Shown in pieces: positions 42,918-51,484 of a DNA stretch of 64,000 nucleotides. The position numbers and the translations under genes were made by a program. Position 1 is the first letter of the stretch. Each line of letters starts with the position of its first letter. The stretch comes from Burkholderia stabilis (GTDB lineage Bacteria; Pseudomonadota; Gammaproteobacteria; Burkholderiales; Burkholderiaceae), in the NCBI RefSeq assembly GCF_001742165.1, contig NZ_CP016442.1, positions 3,596,001 through 3,660,000 of the forward strand, read 5' to 3'. The notes beneath the pieces were generated by a model. That model made no database searches, had not been told where the DNA came from, and saw only the letters and a program-made list of their open reading frames with translations.

Positions 42918-42954
42918 GTCTTGGCGATGAATTGGTTACGCTGACGGGGACGAT

Positions 42955-44064
42955 ATGGCAGACGGTAACGCGCCGATGATCATGGATACATACGACGCGA
43001 TGAAGGGTGTTTATGCGGATTTTTCGTCATCCGTTGAGCGCTTGATTCGTGATTTCTTGATCTCCAACGAGATACAGTTTGTGGACGTTGTGTCTCGGGT
43101 CAAGGAGCGCGTGAGCCTTGAAGGCAAAATCTCGCGCAAAGGGGAAGGGCGCTACAAGCAGTTGTCGGACATCACTGATATCTGTGGCGCTCGCGTGATC
43201 ACATACCTCGAAGGGGACGTACGGCGCGTTTCGGAAATCATAGAGCGCGAGTTCGAGGTTGATCGAAAGAACTCGATCGACAAATCGACGCCTGTAGACC
43301 CGGATCGGTTTGGATATCGTTCAGTGCATTACGTGGTCGGCCATCGGCGTGCTCGCGTTAAGCTGAGCGAATACTCACGGTTCGCGGGCATGAAGATCGA
43401 AATTCAAGTCCGATCAATCCTGCAGCATGCATGGGCAGAGATCGAACACGACCTGGGCTACAAATCGGTCGAGGACGTGCCGCTGCTTGTGAAGAGAAGA
43501 TTTTCGCGTCTTGCCGGACTTCTTGAGCTTGCGGACGAGGAGTTTATGACGATCCGCGACGAACTTGCGGCCTACGAACGAGAACTTCCTGAGCGCTTGG
43601 CGGATAGTTCCGTTGACGTTCCTATCGACGCAGAATCGTATGTTGCGTTTGTGAACACTGATAAGGTTGCTCGTCGGATTGACTCCCTGATTGCCGGCAT
43701 TGTAGATACGAGGTTGAATGATAGTGCCCCGAACGAGATAGGTGACCGGGTAGCGATGATGAGATATCTGGGGCTAGCTACTATCGGAGACATCAGAAAT
43801 TCACTACTAGCGAACGAGAAACTGATAGCTGAAGTCGCCGAGCGGTGGTTGAGCCGCGATACGCCCGGAGTCACGGTTGAAGATTGGGCGAGGGTGGGAA
43901 TGACGCGCGGGATAGCAACCTTCTATCTCGGATATACCTTGTTGCTGCAATCGGGTAAAAGAGAATTCATGGACGGCTACGTCGAAAGATTCATGCACAG
44001 TGACGATCTCGTAGATACATTGCTCGAGACGTTTGACGACTTCCCGCGGAACGAAAAGCAGTAA
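42955..44064 (+). CDS. RelA/SpoT-domain nucleotide pyrophosphokinase (moron gene)
   Basis: A 369-residue single protein with an N-terminal RelA/SpoT synthetase domain (about 15-205): SRVKERVSLEGKISRK (47-62) with the basic ATP-contacting residues, the metal site DITDICGAR (Asp72/Asp75, Arg80), the guanine-stacking FGYRSVHYVV (Tyr121, His125) and EIQVRSILQHAWAEIEHDLGYK (Glu149 to Lys170). No hydrolase, TGS or ACT domain exists. The C-terminal 160 residues are helical and unrecognised. It may make (p)ppGpp, or be a toxSAS-type enzyme modifying tRNA in anti-phage defence. It has lower G+C than its neighbours, its own promoter and flanking duplicate terminators. Confidence 0.87.
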   Translation: MADGNAPMIMDTYDAMKGVYADFSSSVERLIRDFLISNEIQFVDVVSRVKERVSLEGKISRKGEGRYKQLSDITDICGARVITYLEGDVRRVSEIIEREFEVDRKNSIDKSTPVDPDRFGYRSVHYVVGHRRARVKLSEYSRFAGMKIEIQVRSILQHAWAEIEHDLGYKSVEDVPLLVKRRFSRLAGLLELADEEFMTIRDELAAYERELPERLADSSVDVPIDAESYVAFVNTDKVARRIDSLIAGIVDTRLNDSAPNEIGDRVAMMRYLGLATIGDIRNSLLANEKLIAEVAERWLSRDTPGVTVEDWARVGMTRGIATFYLGYTLLLQSGKREFMDGYVERFMHSDDLVDTLLETFDDFPRNEKQ

Positions 44065-44121
44065 GAAGCATCATCTAGTTCGTACATTAGTTGGCGCGAC
44101 TGCGCCAGTGAATCGTATGAA

Positions 44122-44161
44122 AAATATCGAGCCCTGAGCGCGCAAGCCCTCAGGGCTTTTT
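44122..44161 (+). terminator. Terminator, copy 2 (downstream of RelA/SpoT gene)
   Basis: AGCCCTGAG (44130-44138) pairs with CTCAGGGCT (44149-44157), followed by five T. Preceded by AATATCGA exactly as in copy 1. Confidence 0.85.
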
Positions 44162-44177
44162 GCATTGAGGCGCTGAA

Positions 44178-44372
44178 ATGCGAATCGAGTCGACGAGCGC
44201 CGGGCCGAGCGAGGTCTGGTCGACGTGGGATGAAGATCGAAGCATGGGGCGCGTTACCGCGCGGTGCTTCGTGTTTGACGACGCGATGGACCGTGTCGTG
44301 TGGGCGATGGACCGAGCAGGCGACGGCATGACCTCCGATGTCGCGATCGGTGCGGGTCTGCCTACTTTTTGA
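44178..44372 (+). CDS. Small prophage hypothetical protein
   Basis: A 64-residue protein, MRIESTSAGPSEVWSTWDED, with FVFDDAMDRVVWAMDRAGDG; acidic with several Trp. GAGGCG lies just before the ATG. It sits between two terminators ahead of the terminase genes. No known domain. Its reality rests on position and composition. Confidence 0.5.
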   Translation: MRIESTSAGPSEVWSTWDEDRSMGRVTARCFVFDDAMDRVVWAMDRAGDGMTSDVAIGAGLPTF

Positions 44373-44401
44373 GCAGGCGGGGACCCTCTGGGCATCGCCA
44401 C

Positions 44402-44429
44402 ACGCGGGGGCTCGCACCCGCGTTTTTTC
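44402..44429 (+). terminator. Intrinsic terminator before terminase
   Basis: ACGCGGG (44402-44408) pairs with CCCGCGT (44417-44423), followed by TTTTTT. It precedes the small terminase gene, so late transcription must read through it or start after it. Confidence 0.75.
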
Positions 44430-44462
44430 TCTACTGGCGAGTCTCCATAGGGGGTCATATTC

Positions 44463-45032
44463 ATGCCGACTCAGCAGCAGATCGCTGACCATCTCGACCT
44501 TGATCAGTCGGCCGTTTCGCGGTTCGTCGACAAGGTCCAGCTCGATTACCGAGTGGTGTCGATCGACGAGATCCGCGTCGCGTACATCCGGCATTTGCGC
44601 GAGGTCGCGGCCGGCCGATCGAGCGGTACGGGCATCGATCTCGTCGCCGAACGGGCGAAGACCGAGATCGTCGATCGCGAGATCAAACTGCTAACGCTGG
44701 CCGAGAAGAAGGGGCAGCTCGTCAATGCGGCGCAGCTCGAACAGGCGTACGGCCTGATGGTCGGCGCATTTCAAACGGAGCTGCTGTCGCTGTCCGACAA
44801 GCTGGTGCAGGAGCTGCGCACGCTATACGGCGTCGAGGTGGACGTCGAATGGTTGAACGAGCACATATATGGATGCCTTGAGCAGCTTTCTGAATACGAC
44901 CCAGACAGTCCACGCGGTGATTCGCCGGATCGCGACGATGCTGCGTCCGCCGGAGCGGATTGGGACGACGGACTGGGCACGCAAACATCGTCGGTTGAGC
45001 GCGAAGGGTTCGGCCAGCCCCGGCCGGTATAA
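44463..45032 (+). CDS. Terminase small subunit (Nu1/XtmA-like)
   Basis: A 189-residue DNA-recognition subunit of the packaging motor. The N-terminal helix-turn-helix is PTQQQIADHLDLDQSAVSRFVDKV, then long helices AERAKTEIVDREIKLLTLAEKKGQLV typical of Nu1-type subunits, and an acidic, disordered end (YDPDSPRGDSPDRDDAASAG). It overlaps the large subunit gene, whose start lies inside its last third. The presumed cos or pac site should be near. Confidence 0.85.
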   Translation: MPTQQQIADHLDLDQSAVSRFVDKVQLDYRVVSIDEIRVAYIRHLREVAAGRSSGTGIDLVAERAKTEIVDREIKLLTLAEKKGQLVNAAQLEQAYGLMVGAFQTELLSLSDKLVQELRTLYGVEVDVEWLNEHIYGCLEQLSEYDPDSPRGDSPDRDDAASAGADWDDGLGTQTSSVEREGFGQPRPV

Positions 45033-46980
45033 CCCGAACATCACGCCGTGGGTGTTTGGCATGCACGAAGCGCTGGACGATCCGACGGTGCAAAAGATCG
45101 TGTGCATGAAGTCGGCGCAGGTCGCGTGGACGGATGGCGTGCTGCTGAACTACATCGGCAAGCGGATCGACGTTGACCCGTGCCCGATGATCGTCATGTT
45201 CCCGAAAGAGAAGACGGCGAAGAAGTTCAACCTGGAGAAGTTCGAGCCGATGGTCGAGGTGACGCCTCGCCTCTCGGCGAAATTGCCGGTTCACGCTGCT
45301 CGCGACAAAAACAACTTGTGGGATCACAAGACGTTCGCACGCGGCTTCCTGAAGTTCATCACGTCGAACGCGCCGGACGAGGTGAAGTCGACGCCGGCCC
45401 CGGTCGTCGCGGTCGAGGAGCCGGACGACGCGAACACGAACGTTCGCGAGCAGGGCGATTCGATCACGCTGCTGGAGGAGCGGAACAAAAGCTATTCGGC
45501 TCGGCGACGCAAGATGATCTTAGGCGGCACGCCGACCATCGACGGCCTGTCGCGCATCCAGCAGGCTTACGCGGCATCGGATCAGCGCGTGTATCTGGTG
45601 CCGTGCCCTGATTGTGACGAGGAGCATGAGCTGGCGTGGGAAAACGTCACGTGGAGCGAGGGCGCCGAAGTCGTACATGAGGTCTACGGCCGTGCACAAC
45701 CGGAGACGGCCCGTTACACCTGCCCGCATTGCGGCTCGTTGTGGGACGATGCGACGCGCATTCGCGCGGTGCGTCGCGGGCGATGGGTTGCGACGGCACC
45801 GTTTCACGGCGTTGCCGGCTTCCGCATCAACGAGCTGGTGTCGCCGTTCCCCGGCTCGAACATGGCCGAGCTGGTCAAGAAGTGGCTGACGGCCGACAAG
45901 GCGCTGCGCGAGGGGGACGATACGAAGATGCGTTCGTTCGTGAACAACTCGCAGGGCCGGGCGTACAAGTACAAGACCGATCTGCCCGAGCTGGACGTGC
46001 TCGCGCAACGTGCGCTGCCATACGCGGAGCTGACGGTGCCGCTCGGAGGTCTGGTGTTGACGCTCGGCGTCGACGTGCAACACGACCGGCTCGCAATCGT
46101 CCTGCGTGCATGGGGGCGCGGCGAGGAAAGCTGGCTCGTCGCATGGGGCGAGATCTACGGCAATGTGACGGAGCAACAGCAAGACCCGATGACGGGCGGC
46201 GTATGGGGCGCGTTGACGATGCTGTTATCGCACGCATACCGGCATGAGAACGGCTGGCTGCTGCGTGTACGTGCAACGTCGATCGACTCGTCAGACGGCG
46301 CTACGTCGGACGCGGTATACAAGTATGTGCGCGCTGCGCAGCACGCCGGTTACAACGTCATGGCCGTCAAGGGCAGCAGCAACGTCGACGCGGAGATCTT
46401 CAGCGTGCCGAAGGCGTCGATCGACTCAACGCGCAACAACAGCAAGGCAGCGAAGTACGGGCTGCGCCCGTACATGGTTGGCGTGAGCCGCGCGAAGGAT
46501 CTGATCCTCGAAAACCGGCTGAAGCTCGAGGGCGACGGGCCGGGCCGCATGCACTGGTATAGCGGCGTGCGCAGCGACTACCTATCGCAGCTCACGGCAG
46601 AGGTGAAGGTGCCGGGGCCGCGCGGCGGCAAGCGCGTGTGGAAGAAGATCAGCCCGCGCAACGAGGCGCTGGACTGCGAAGGCTACGCGCTGCACGCGGC
46701 CCGCAGCGTGAAAGTGCACCTGATGACCGAGGCGCACTGGCAGGTCGAGCAGCATCGCGCATCGCAGGTCTCGCTATTCGATGCGGTCCCGGTACTGGAG
46801 GCGTTGCCATCGGCGCTGCCTGCCGAGGTGCTTTCCGATCCGCCGATCGAAGAGGCCGTTACAGAGACTCCGCGGCCGTCGCCGCAGGTAGCAAAACCCA
46901 CCGAAACCCCGCCCCCGAGCGGGGTTTCGCGCATTCAGGGGCGTCGTGTTGGTCGCTCGACGTACCTGAAGCGGCGCTAA
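44869..46980 (+). CDS. Terminase large subunit (GpA family)
   Basis: The packaging ATPase-nuclease of 703 residues, lambda gpA family. LRPPERIGTTDWARKHRRLS and SASPGRYNPNITPWVFGMHEAL are the family N-terminus; the atypical Walker A is CMKSAQVAWTD. A zinc-binding pair CPDC...CPHC is in the middle. The nuclease part includes LGVDVQHDRLAIVLRAWG. The tail is Pro-rich. The first ATG (44869) gives a 164-base overlap with the small subunit; a second at 44938 (MLRPPERI) is also plausible. GpA-type terminases usually cut cos sites. Confidence 0.92.
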   Translation: MDALSSFLNTTQTVHAVIRRIATMLRPPERIGTTDWARKHRRLSAKGSASPGRYNPNITPWVFGMHEALDDPTVQKIVCMKSAQVAWTDGVLLNYIGKRIDVDPCPMIVMFPKEKTAKKFNLEKFEPMVEVTPRLSAKLPVHAARDKNNLWDHKTFARGFLKFITSNAPDEVKSTPAPVVAVEEPDDANTNVREQGDSITLLEERNKSYSARRRKMILGGTPTIDGLSRIQQAYAASDQRVYLVPCPDCDEEHELAWENVTWSEGAEVVHEVYGRAQPETARYTCPHCGSLWDDATRIRAVRRGRWVATAPFHGVAGFRINELVSPFPGSNMAELVKKWLTADKALREGDDTKMRSFVNNSQGRAYKYKTDLPELDVLAQRALPYAELTVPLGGLVLTLGVDVQHDRLAIVLRAWGRGEESWLVAWGEIYGNVTEQQQDPMTGGVWGALTMLLSHAYRHENGWLLRVRATSIDSSDGATSDAVYKYVRAAQHAGYNVMAVKGSSNVDAEIFSVPKASIDSTRNNSKAAKYGLRPYMVGVSRAKDLILENRLKLEGDGPGRMHWYSGVRSDYLSQLTAEVKVPGPRGGKRVWKKISPRNEALDCEGYALHAARSVKVHLMTEAHWQVEQHRASQVSLFDAVPVLEALPSALPAEVLSDPPIEEAVTETPRPSPQVAKPTETPPPSGVSRIQGRRVGRSTYLKRR

Positions 46981-46993
46981 ACGAGGGAATGGC

Positions 46994-47200
46994 ATGGCAT
47001 ACACAAAACAGGATCTGCAGAACATCCAGTCTGCAATCGCGAAGGGCGAGCTGGAAGTCCAGTATGCCGACCGGCGCGTGAAATATCGCTCGATCGGCGA
47101 GCTGCGCGAGGCGCGCACCGAGATCATTCGCGACCTGAACGGCGCGGCCGGGCGTTCGTCGATTGTCCGGATTCGCCACGCCGGTAAGGGGGTGCGATGA
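46994..47200 (+). CDS. gpW-like head-tail joining protein
   Basis: A 68-residue basic protein, MAYTKQDLQNIQSAIAKGELEVQYADRRVKYRSIGELREA, of the lambda gpW family, which sits between portal and tail connector proteins after packaging. Its place between terminase and portal is the same as in lambda. Its stop overlaps the portal start by four bases. Confidence 0.9.
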   Translation: MAYTKQDLQNIQSAIAKGELEVQYADRRVKYRSIGELREARTEIIRDLNGAAGRSSIVRIRHAGKGVR

Positions 47201-48690
47201 AGGGCGGCTTTCCGTCACTCGCGCGGCGCGGATTCGTGGTGCCGACGCGGCTCAAGGCGGCGGCCTACGAGTCGGCGAGCACGACGGGCGCACGGGCGAA
47301 GTCGTGGCGGACGTCGAGCGCGGGACCGAATGCGGCGGCGGTGCAAAACCTGCCGCTACTGCGCTCGCGCGCTCGCGATGCGATCCGAAACGACCCGTGG
47401 GCGAAGACGGCGATTGCCCGACTCGTGTCGAACACGATCGGGAACGGCATCCAAGCACACCCGAAGCATCCGAACGCTGCGGTGCGCAAGATGCAAAAGC
47501 AACTTTGGGAGGATAGCTGCGAGGAGATTGACGCGGACGAGCTGTTCGACATGGCGGGCGTGCAGACGCTTGCCGCTCGCGCGTTTTTCAGTGACGGCGA
47601 GGTACTGGTTCGTCGCCAGTTCCGCAGCCCGAGCGACGGTTTAGCGGTCCCCATGCAGATCCGGCTTCTCGAAGGCGATCTGCTGCCGATGGAGAAGAAC
47701 GAGGTCGTGCCGGGTGGGGGCGAAATCGTCAACGGCGTCGAGTTCAATGCGGATGGTCGACGCGTTGCGTATCACCTGCTGCAGCGTCATCCCGGCGAGT
47801 ACGGGCGTGTATCGACGGCCAACATGCAGACCGTGCGCGTGCCGGCCGACGAGATCGCACACGTGTTCCTCGCCTTGCGGCCCGGCCAGGTGCGCGGCGT
47901 TCCCGAGCTGTCGACCGTGCTCCTGCGGCTCAAGTCGCTGGACAACTTCGACGATGCAGTGCTGTTCCGGCAGGAGGTCAGCAACCTCTTTGCCGGCTTC
48001 ATCACGAAGCCGCCCGCCGAGCCGGGCTTTCCGGGAGATCCCGTCACGGGCGGGGAAATGCAGTATGACGTCGACGGTTTTTCGCCGGTCATATCGCTCG
48101 AACCGGGGAGCATGCAGGAGCTGGCCCCCGGAGAGGACGTCAAGTTTGCGGAGCCGCCGGGCGCGGGGACCGACTACGGGCCGTTCATGCGTCAGCAACT
48201 GATGGCGGCTGCGGCTTCGGTCGGCATGCCGTACGAAGTCTTGACCGGCGATCTGCGCGACGTCAGCGATCGTGTGTTGCGGGTGATCTTGAACGAGTTC
48301 CGGCGATCGATCGAGCAGTTCCAGTGGAACGTGTTCATTCACCAGTTCTGCCGGAAGGTCTGGCGCTGGTGGGTCGATGCCTGCGCACTATCCGGTGCGA
48401 TGCCGATGGAGGACTACTACCGACGCCGTCGCGAGTATCTGCGGGTGCGGTGGGTGCCGCAGGGCTGGCCGTACATCCATCCGGTGCAGGACGTCACGGC
48501 GAAGCGGATGGAGATCCGCTCCGGGCTGGCGAGCCGGACGGGTGCGGTCCTCTCGCGTGGTGATGATCCGGAGCAGGTCGACCAAGAGAACGCGGACGAT
48601 CTCGGGCGTGAGCGCCGGCTCGGGATTCGATATGACACGCTCGATCCGGTCGACGGGGTGGGCGATCTTTCTAATGGGGATGGCGAATGA
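47197..48690 (+). CDS. Portal protein (lambda gpB family)
   Basis: A 497-residue protein forming the dodecameric DNA gate at one capsid vertex. Family features: RARDAIRNDPWAKTAIARLVSNTIGNGI near the front, ARAFFSDGEVLVRRQF, LLEGDLLP, HVFLALRPGQVRGVPELSTVL and MPYEVLTGDLRDVSDRVLRVILNEFRR. It is coupled on both sides by four-base overlaps (gpW-like and protease). Length is normal for the lambda type. Confidence 0.93.
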   Translation: MKGGFPSLARRGFVVPTRLKAAAYESASTTGARAKSWRTSSAGPNAAAVQNLPLLRSRARDAIRNDPWAKTAIARLVSNTIGNGIQAHPKHPNAAVRKMQKQLWEDSCEEIDADELFDMAGVQTLAARAFFSDGEVLVRRQFRSPSDGLAVPMQIRLLEGDLLPMEKNEVVPGGGEIVNGVEFNADGRRVAYHLLQRHPGEYGRVSTANMQTVRVPADEIAHVFLALRPGQVRGVPELSTVLLRLKSLDNFDDAVLFRQEVSNLFAGFITKPPAEPGFPGDPVTGGEMQYDVDGFSPVISLEPGSMQELAPGEDVKFAEPPGAGTDYGPFMRQQLMAAAASVGMPYEVLTGDLRDVSDRVLRVILNEFRRSIEQFQWNVFIHQFCRKVWRWWVDACALSGAMPMEDYYRRRREYLRVRWVPQGWPYIHPVQDVTAKRMEIRSGLASRTGAVLSRGDDPEQVDQENADDLGRERRLGIRYDTLDPVDGVGDLSNGDGE

Positions 48691-49751
48691 AAGGGAAGAA
48701 GCGGTGGTGGGACATCCGCGCGCAAGCGAATGCGGCGGGCGGGAATGAGGTCGAGATCCGGATTTACGGCGACATCGGGTTCTGGGGCACGGACGCCGAT
48801 CTGTTTGCCGCGAAGCTCGACGAGGTGGCGGCAACCGCGACATCGATCGTCGTCGCGATCAACTCGATGGGTGGCGACGTGTTCGACGCGTTCGCTATCT
48901 ATAACGCGGTGCGTCGGTATGCCGGCAAGGTGAAGGGGCGCGTCGACGGCGTCGCCGCGTCGGCAGCGTCGTTGATCCTGATGGCTTGCGACACGATCGA
49001 GATGCCGTCGAACGCGCGGCTGATGATTCACAACCCGCACACGGTCGCGGCCGGCGAGGCGGGCGATCTGCGCAAGCTCGCTGATCTGCTGGAAAGCATG
49101 TCGGACAGCATGTTGGCGGCCTACGTCGAGCGCAGCGGCCGGACCGAAGAGGAGGTCCGCGCGATCATGGACGCCGAGACTTGGCTCACGGCCGCGCAAG
49201 CGAAGGAGCAAGGCTTCTGCGATGCGATCGTAGACCCGATCCGCATCGCCGCATACGCGGGCGCTGCGCGGCTCGCCGCGCGCTACGCGGCGGTGCCGGC
49301 CGAAATCGTGGCGGTGCTGGAGGGCGACGGCGAGGTGCCGCCGGTCAATCCGCCGGCTGATCCTTCATCGCAGCCGCCGGCAACACCGGACGTCACGGCG
49401 CTGGCGGCGCATGTGTACGCGACGTGTCGCGACGCTCGCATCGAGCACTGCGCCGAGGGCATCGTGCTGGCGACCGGCCTGCGCGATCGGGCGACCGTCG
49501 ACGCGGCGATCCGCAGTGCGCAGGACATCGCCGGTATCTGTCTGGCCGCGAGCCTGACCGAGCTGACGGCCGGCTTCGTTGCGGACGGGCTGACGGCGGA
49601 TCAGGTGCGTGCGCGCCTGTTCGAGCGCGTCACGGCTTCCCAGAAGCCGATCAACCATCGTGCTGCCCCGGTTGCGTCGCAAGACGCGCCCGTGGTCGCG
49701 AATGCGCCGCGTGCGGCGTCCATCTACGCGGCTCGCAAGAGCGGCAAGTAA
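48687..49751 (+). CDS. ClpP-like prohead maturation protease (with scaffold tail)
   Basis: A 354-residue head-assembly protein. The N-terminal 210 residues are ClpP/S49-like: AINSMGGDVFDAFAIYNAV, the catalytic Ser92 in DGVAASAASLILMA and His115 in RLMIHNPHTV. The C-terminal 140 residues, after a Pro-rich linker, are likely scaffold. It processes the prohead before DNA entry. The stop codon TAA lies inside a copy of the AAAGTAACTTT repeat. Confidence 0.9.
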   Translation: MKGKKRWWDIRAQANAAGGNEVEIRIYGDIGFWGTDADLFAAKLDEVAATATSIVVAINSMGGDVFDAFAIYNAVRRYAGKVKGRVDGVAASAASLILMACDTIEMPSNARLMIHNPHTVAAGEAGDLRKLADLLESMSDSMLAAYVERSGRTEEEVRAIMDAETWLTAAQAKEQGFCDAIVDPIRIAAYAGAARLAARYAAVPAEIVAVLEGDGEVPPVNPPADPSSQPPATPDVTALAAHVYATCRDARIEHCAEGIVLATGLRDRATVDAAIRSAQDIAGICLAASLTELTAGFVADGLTADQVRARLFERVTASQKPINHRAAPVASQDAPVVANAPRAASIYAARKSGK

Positions 49752-49755
49752 CTTT
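49746..49755. repeat. AAGTAACTTT motif at the protease gene end
   Basis: Ten of eleven bases of the repeat, with the protease stop codon TAA (49749-49751) inside it. Confidence 0.65.
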
Positions 49756-49781
49756 GACGTAACCCGAGGAGGGGAAAACTC

Positions 49782-50126
49782 ATGTCGAACTGGAAGGTAC
49801 AGGCCGCTCTGACGGCGGAATTTCTCGTGTCGGAGGGCAACGGCCAGATCTCGCGCGAACGGATCGTCGTGAAGGCAGGCGCTGCACTGCCGGCCGGGCA
49901 GGTGCTCGGCGTAACCAGTACCGGCGAATACGCGCCGTACGACAACGCCGCGAACGACGGTTCCGAAGTCGCAGCAGCCGTGCTCTATGCGCCGCTGGCG
50001 GCGTCCGACGCGTCGCGTCGGGCTACGGGGATCGTCCGGCTCGCGGAAGTCGCGGGCGGGCTGCTCACGGGGCTCGATGCCGCCGGTCGTGGCGATCTCG
50101 CCGAGCGACACGTGATCGTCCGCTGA
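49782..50126 (+). CDS. Head decoration protein (lambda gpD-like)
   Basis: A 114-residue capsid-stabilising protein that binds the shell after expansion. The sequence LTAEFLVSEGNGQISRERIVVKAGAALPAGQVLGVTSTGEY follows the HDPD family. GAGGAGGGGA precedes the ATG. A terminator separates it from the capsid gene, perhaps to adjust relative amounts. Confidence 0.9.
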   Translation: MSNWKVQAALTAEFLVSEGNGQISRERIVVKAGAALPAGQVLGVTSTGEYAPYDNAANDGSEVAAAVLYAPLAASDASRRATGIVRLAEVAGGLLTGLDAAGRGDLAERHVIVR

Positions 50127-50144
50127 TCGCGACACACCCCATTC

Positions 50145-50173
50145 AAGGCCACGCCGACCGCGTGGCCTTTTTT
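50145..50173 (+). terminator. Terminator-like hairpin between decoration and capsid genes
   Basis: AAGGCCACGC (50145-50154) pairs perfectly with GCGTGGCCTT (50160-50169) and is followed by further T (six in all counting the stem end). It interrupts the late operon. Confidence 0.8.
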
Positions 50174-50199
50174 GTATCCATTTTCATGTCGGAGGTTGT

Positions 50200-51195
50200 A
50201 TGGCGGATATCGCCCTGTTTCAAGACGATGCGTTCTCGCTTTCGTCCCTGAGTGCTGCGATCAACGAGCAACCGTATGTTCCTGGCCGTATCGGCACGCT
50301 CGGCCTGTTCGAAGAGGACGGCATCACGACGACGACGATCCAGATCGAGCGCGACGGCGACACGCTCGCACTCGTTGCGGCCGGCGAACGTGGTTCGCCA
50401 GCTGCCGTTGTGGGCGGCAGCCAGCGCGGCATGATTCCGATCAACGCCGTGCACCTGCCGCAGCGTGCGGTGATCAAGGCGGACGAGATCCAGAATCTGC
50501 GCGCGTTCGGTTCCGAGACCGAGCTGGAAGCGCTGCAAACCGTCGTGAATCGCCGGCTCGCGAAGATGCGCCGTCAGCTCGACGCGACGCACGAATTCCA
50601 TCGCATCGGGGCGATCAAGGGCGCGGTGCTGGATGCGGACGGAAAGCGTGTGCTGGTCGACCTGTGGAAGTACTTCGACATCGAACAGACGGTGATTCCG
50701 TTCGAGCTGGGCAAGGCCGATACGGAACTGCGCACGAAGTGTCTCGACGTGCAGGACGCGATCGAAGATGCGCTCGGCGCAACGACGTATACGGGCGTGC
50801 GTGCGCTCTGTGGCCGCTCGTTCTGGAACAAGCTGATCAGTGCGAAGTCGGTCAAGGAAACGTACCTGGCGTCCGTGATGGCGGCGCAACTGCGGGGCGA
50901 CGCGCGCGACGCGTTCGACTTCGGTGGGATCACGTTCGAGCGCTATCGTGGCCGCGTCGGTGACGTTGGCTATGTGGCCGACGACGAGGCGCACGCAATT
51001 CCGGAAGGTGTTCCGGATCTCTTCATTTCGCGCTTCGCGCCGGCCGATTACGTCGAGTCGGTCAACACGACGGGCATTCCGTACTACGCGAAGCAGGAGC
51101 TGATGCAGTTCGGCAAGGGTATCGAGATCGAGGCGCAGTCGAACCCGGTCCACATGTGCACGCGCCCGAAGGCGTTGATCAAGCTCAAGGCGTGA
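50200..51195 (+). CDS. Major capsid protein (lambda gpE-like)
   Basis: A 331-residue HK97-fold coat protein of the gpE family: MADIALFQDDAFSLSSLSAAIN, GRIGTLGLFEEDGITTTTIQIE, a middle domain with KYFDIEQTVIPFELG and the end KGIEIEAQSNPVHMCTRPKALIKLKA. It is full length. It lies just behind the decoration gene as in lambda. Confidence 0.93.
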   Translation: MADIALFQDDAFSLSSLSAAINEQPYVPGRIGTLGLFEEDGITTTTIQIERDGDTLALVAAGERGSPAAVVGGSQRGMIPINAVHLPQRAVIKADEIQNLRAFGSETELEALQTVVNRRLAKMRRQLDATHEFHRIGAIKGAVLDADGKRVLVDLWKYFDIEQTVIPFELGKADTELRTKCLDVQDAIEDALGATTYTGVRALCGRSFWNKLISAKSVKETYLASVMAAQLRGDARDAFDFGGITFERYRGRVGDVGYVADDEAHAIPEGVPDLFISRFAPADYVESVNTTGIPYYAKQELMQFGKGIEIEAQSNPVHMCTRPKALIKLKA

Positions 51196-51196
51196 C

Positions 51197-51484
51197 ATGG
51201 CGTTCCGGGATCTGATGGTCGACGTCGATACGGCCGTGAAGCGAGACCTGTCGGACGAGGTCAAGATCGATGGCAAGCCGCTGCAAGGCATGTTCAAGGC
51301 GCCGTGGCTCGGTCCTGATCTCGGAACGCAACGCACGCAGCTCGTTGCGCCGATCCTCGACATCACGGACGACGACGCGGCACGCGTGCGTGAGGGCAGC
51401 ATCGTCGAAGCGGGTGGCGAGCGGTTCCGTGTCTTCGAGATTCACCCGACCGGCACGGGCTGGACAATCCTGATTCTGAGGTGA
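51197..51484 (+). CDS. Head-tail joining protein
   Basis: A 95-residue protein, MAFRDLMVDVDTAVKRDLSDEVKIDG, ending TGTGWTILILR. Size, beta-rich pattern and position after the capsid gene match lambda FII-like connector proteins. It starts one base after the capsid stop. Assignment rests on gene order as well as sequence. Confidence 0.75.
   Translation: MAFRDLMVDVDTAVKRDLSDEVKIDGKPLQGMFKAPWLGPDLGTQRTQLVAPILDITDDDAARVREGSIVEAGGERFRVFEIHPTGTGWTILILR

Noticed and set aside
42955..44064. RelA/SpoT gene as the main chromosomal relA or spoT
   Set aside because: Too short, no HD, TGS or ACT domains, and placed inside phage genes with its own terminators.
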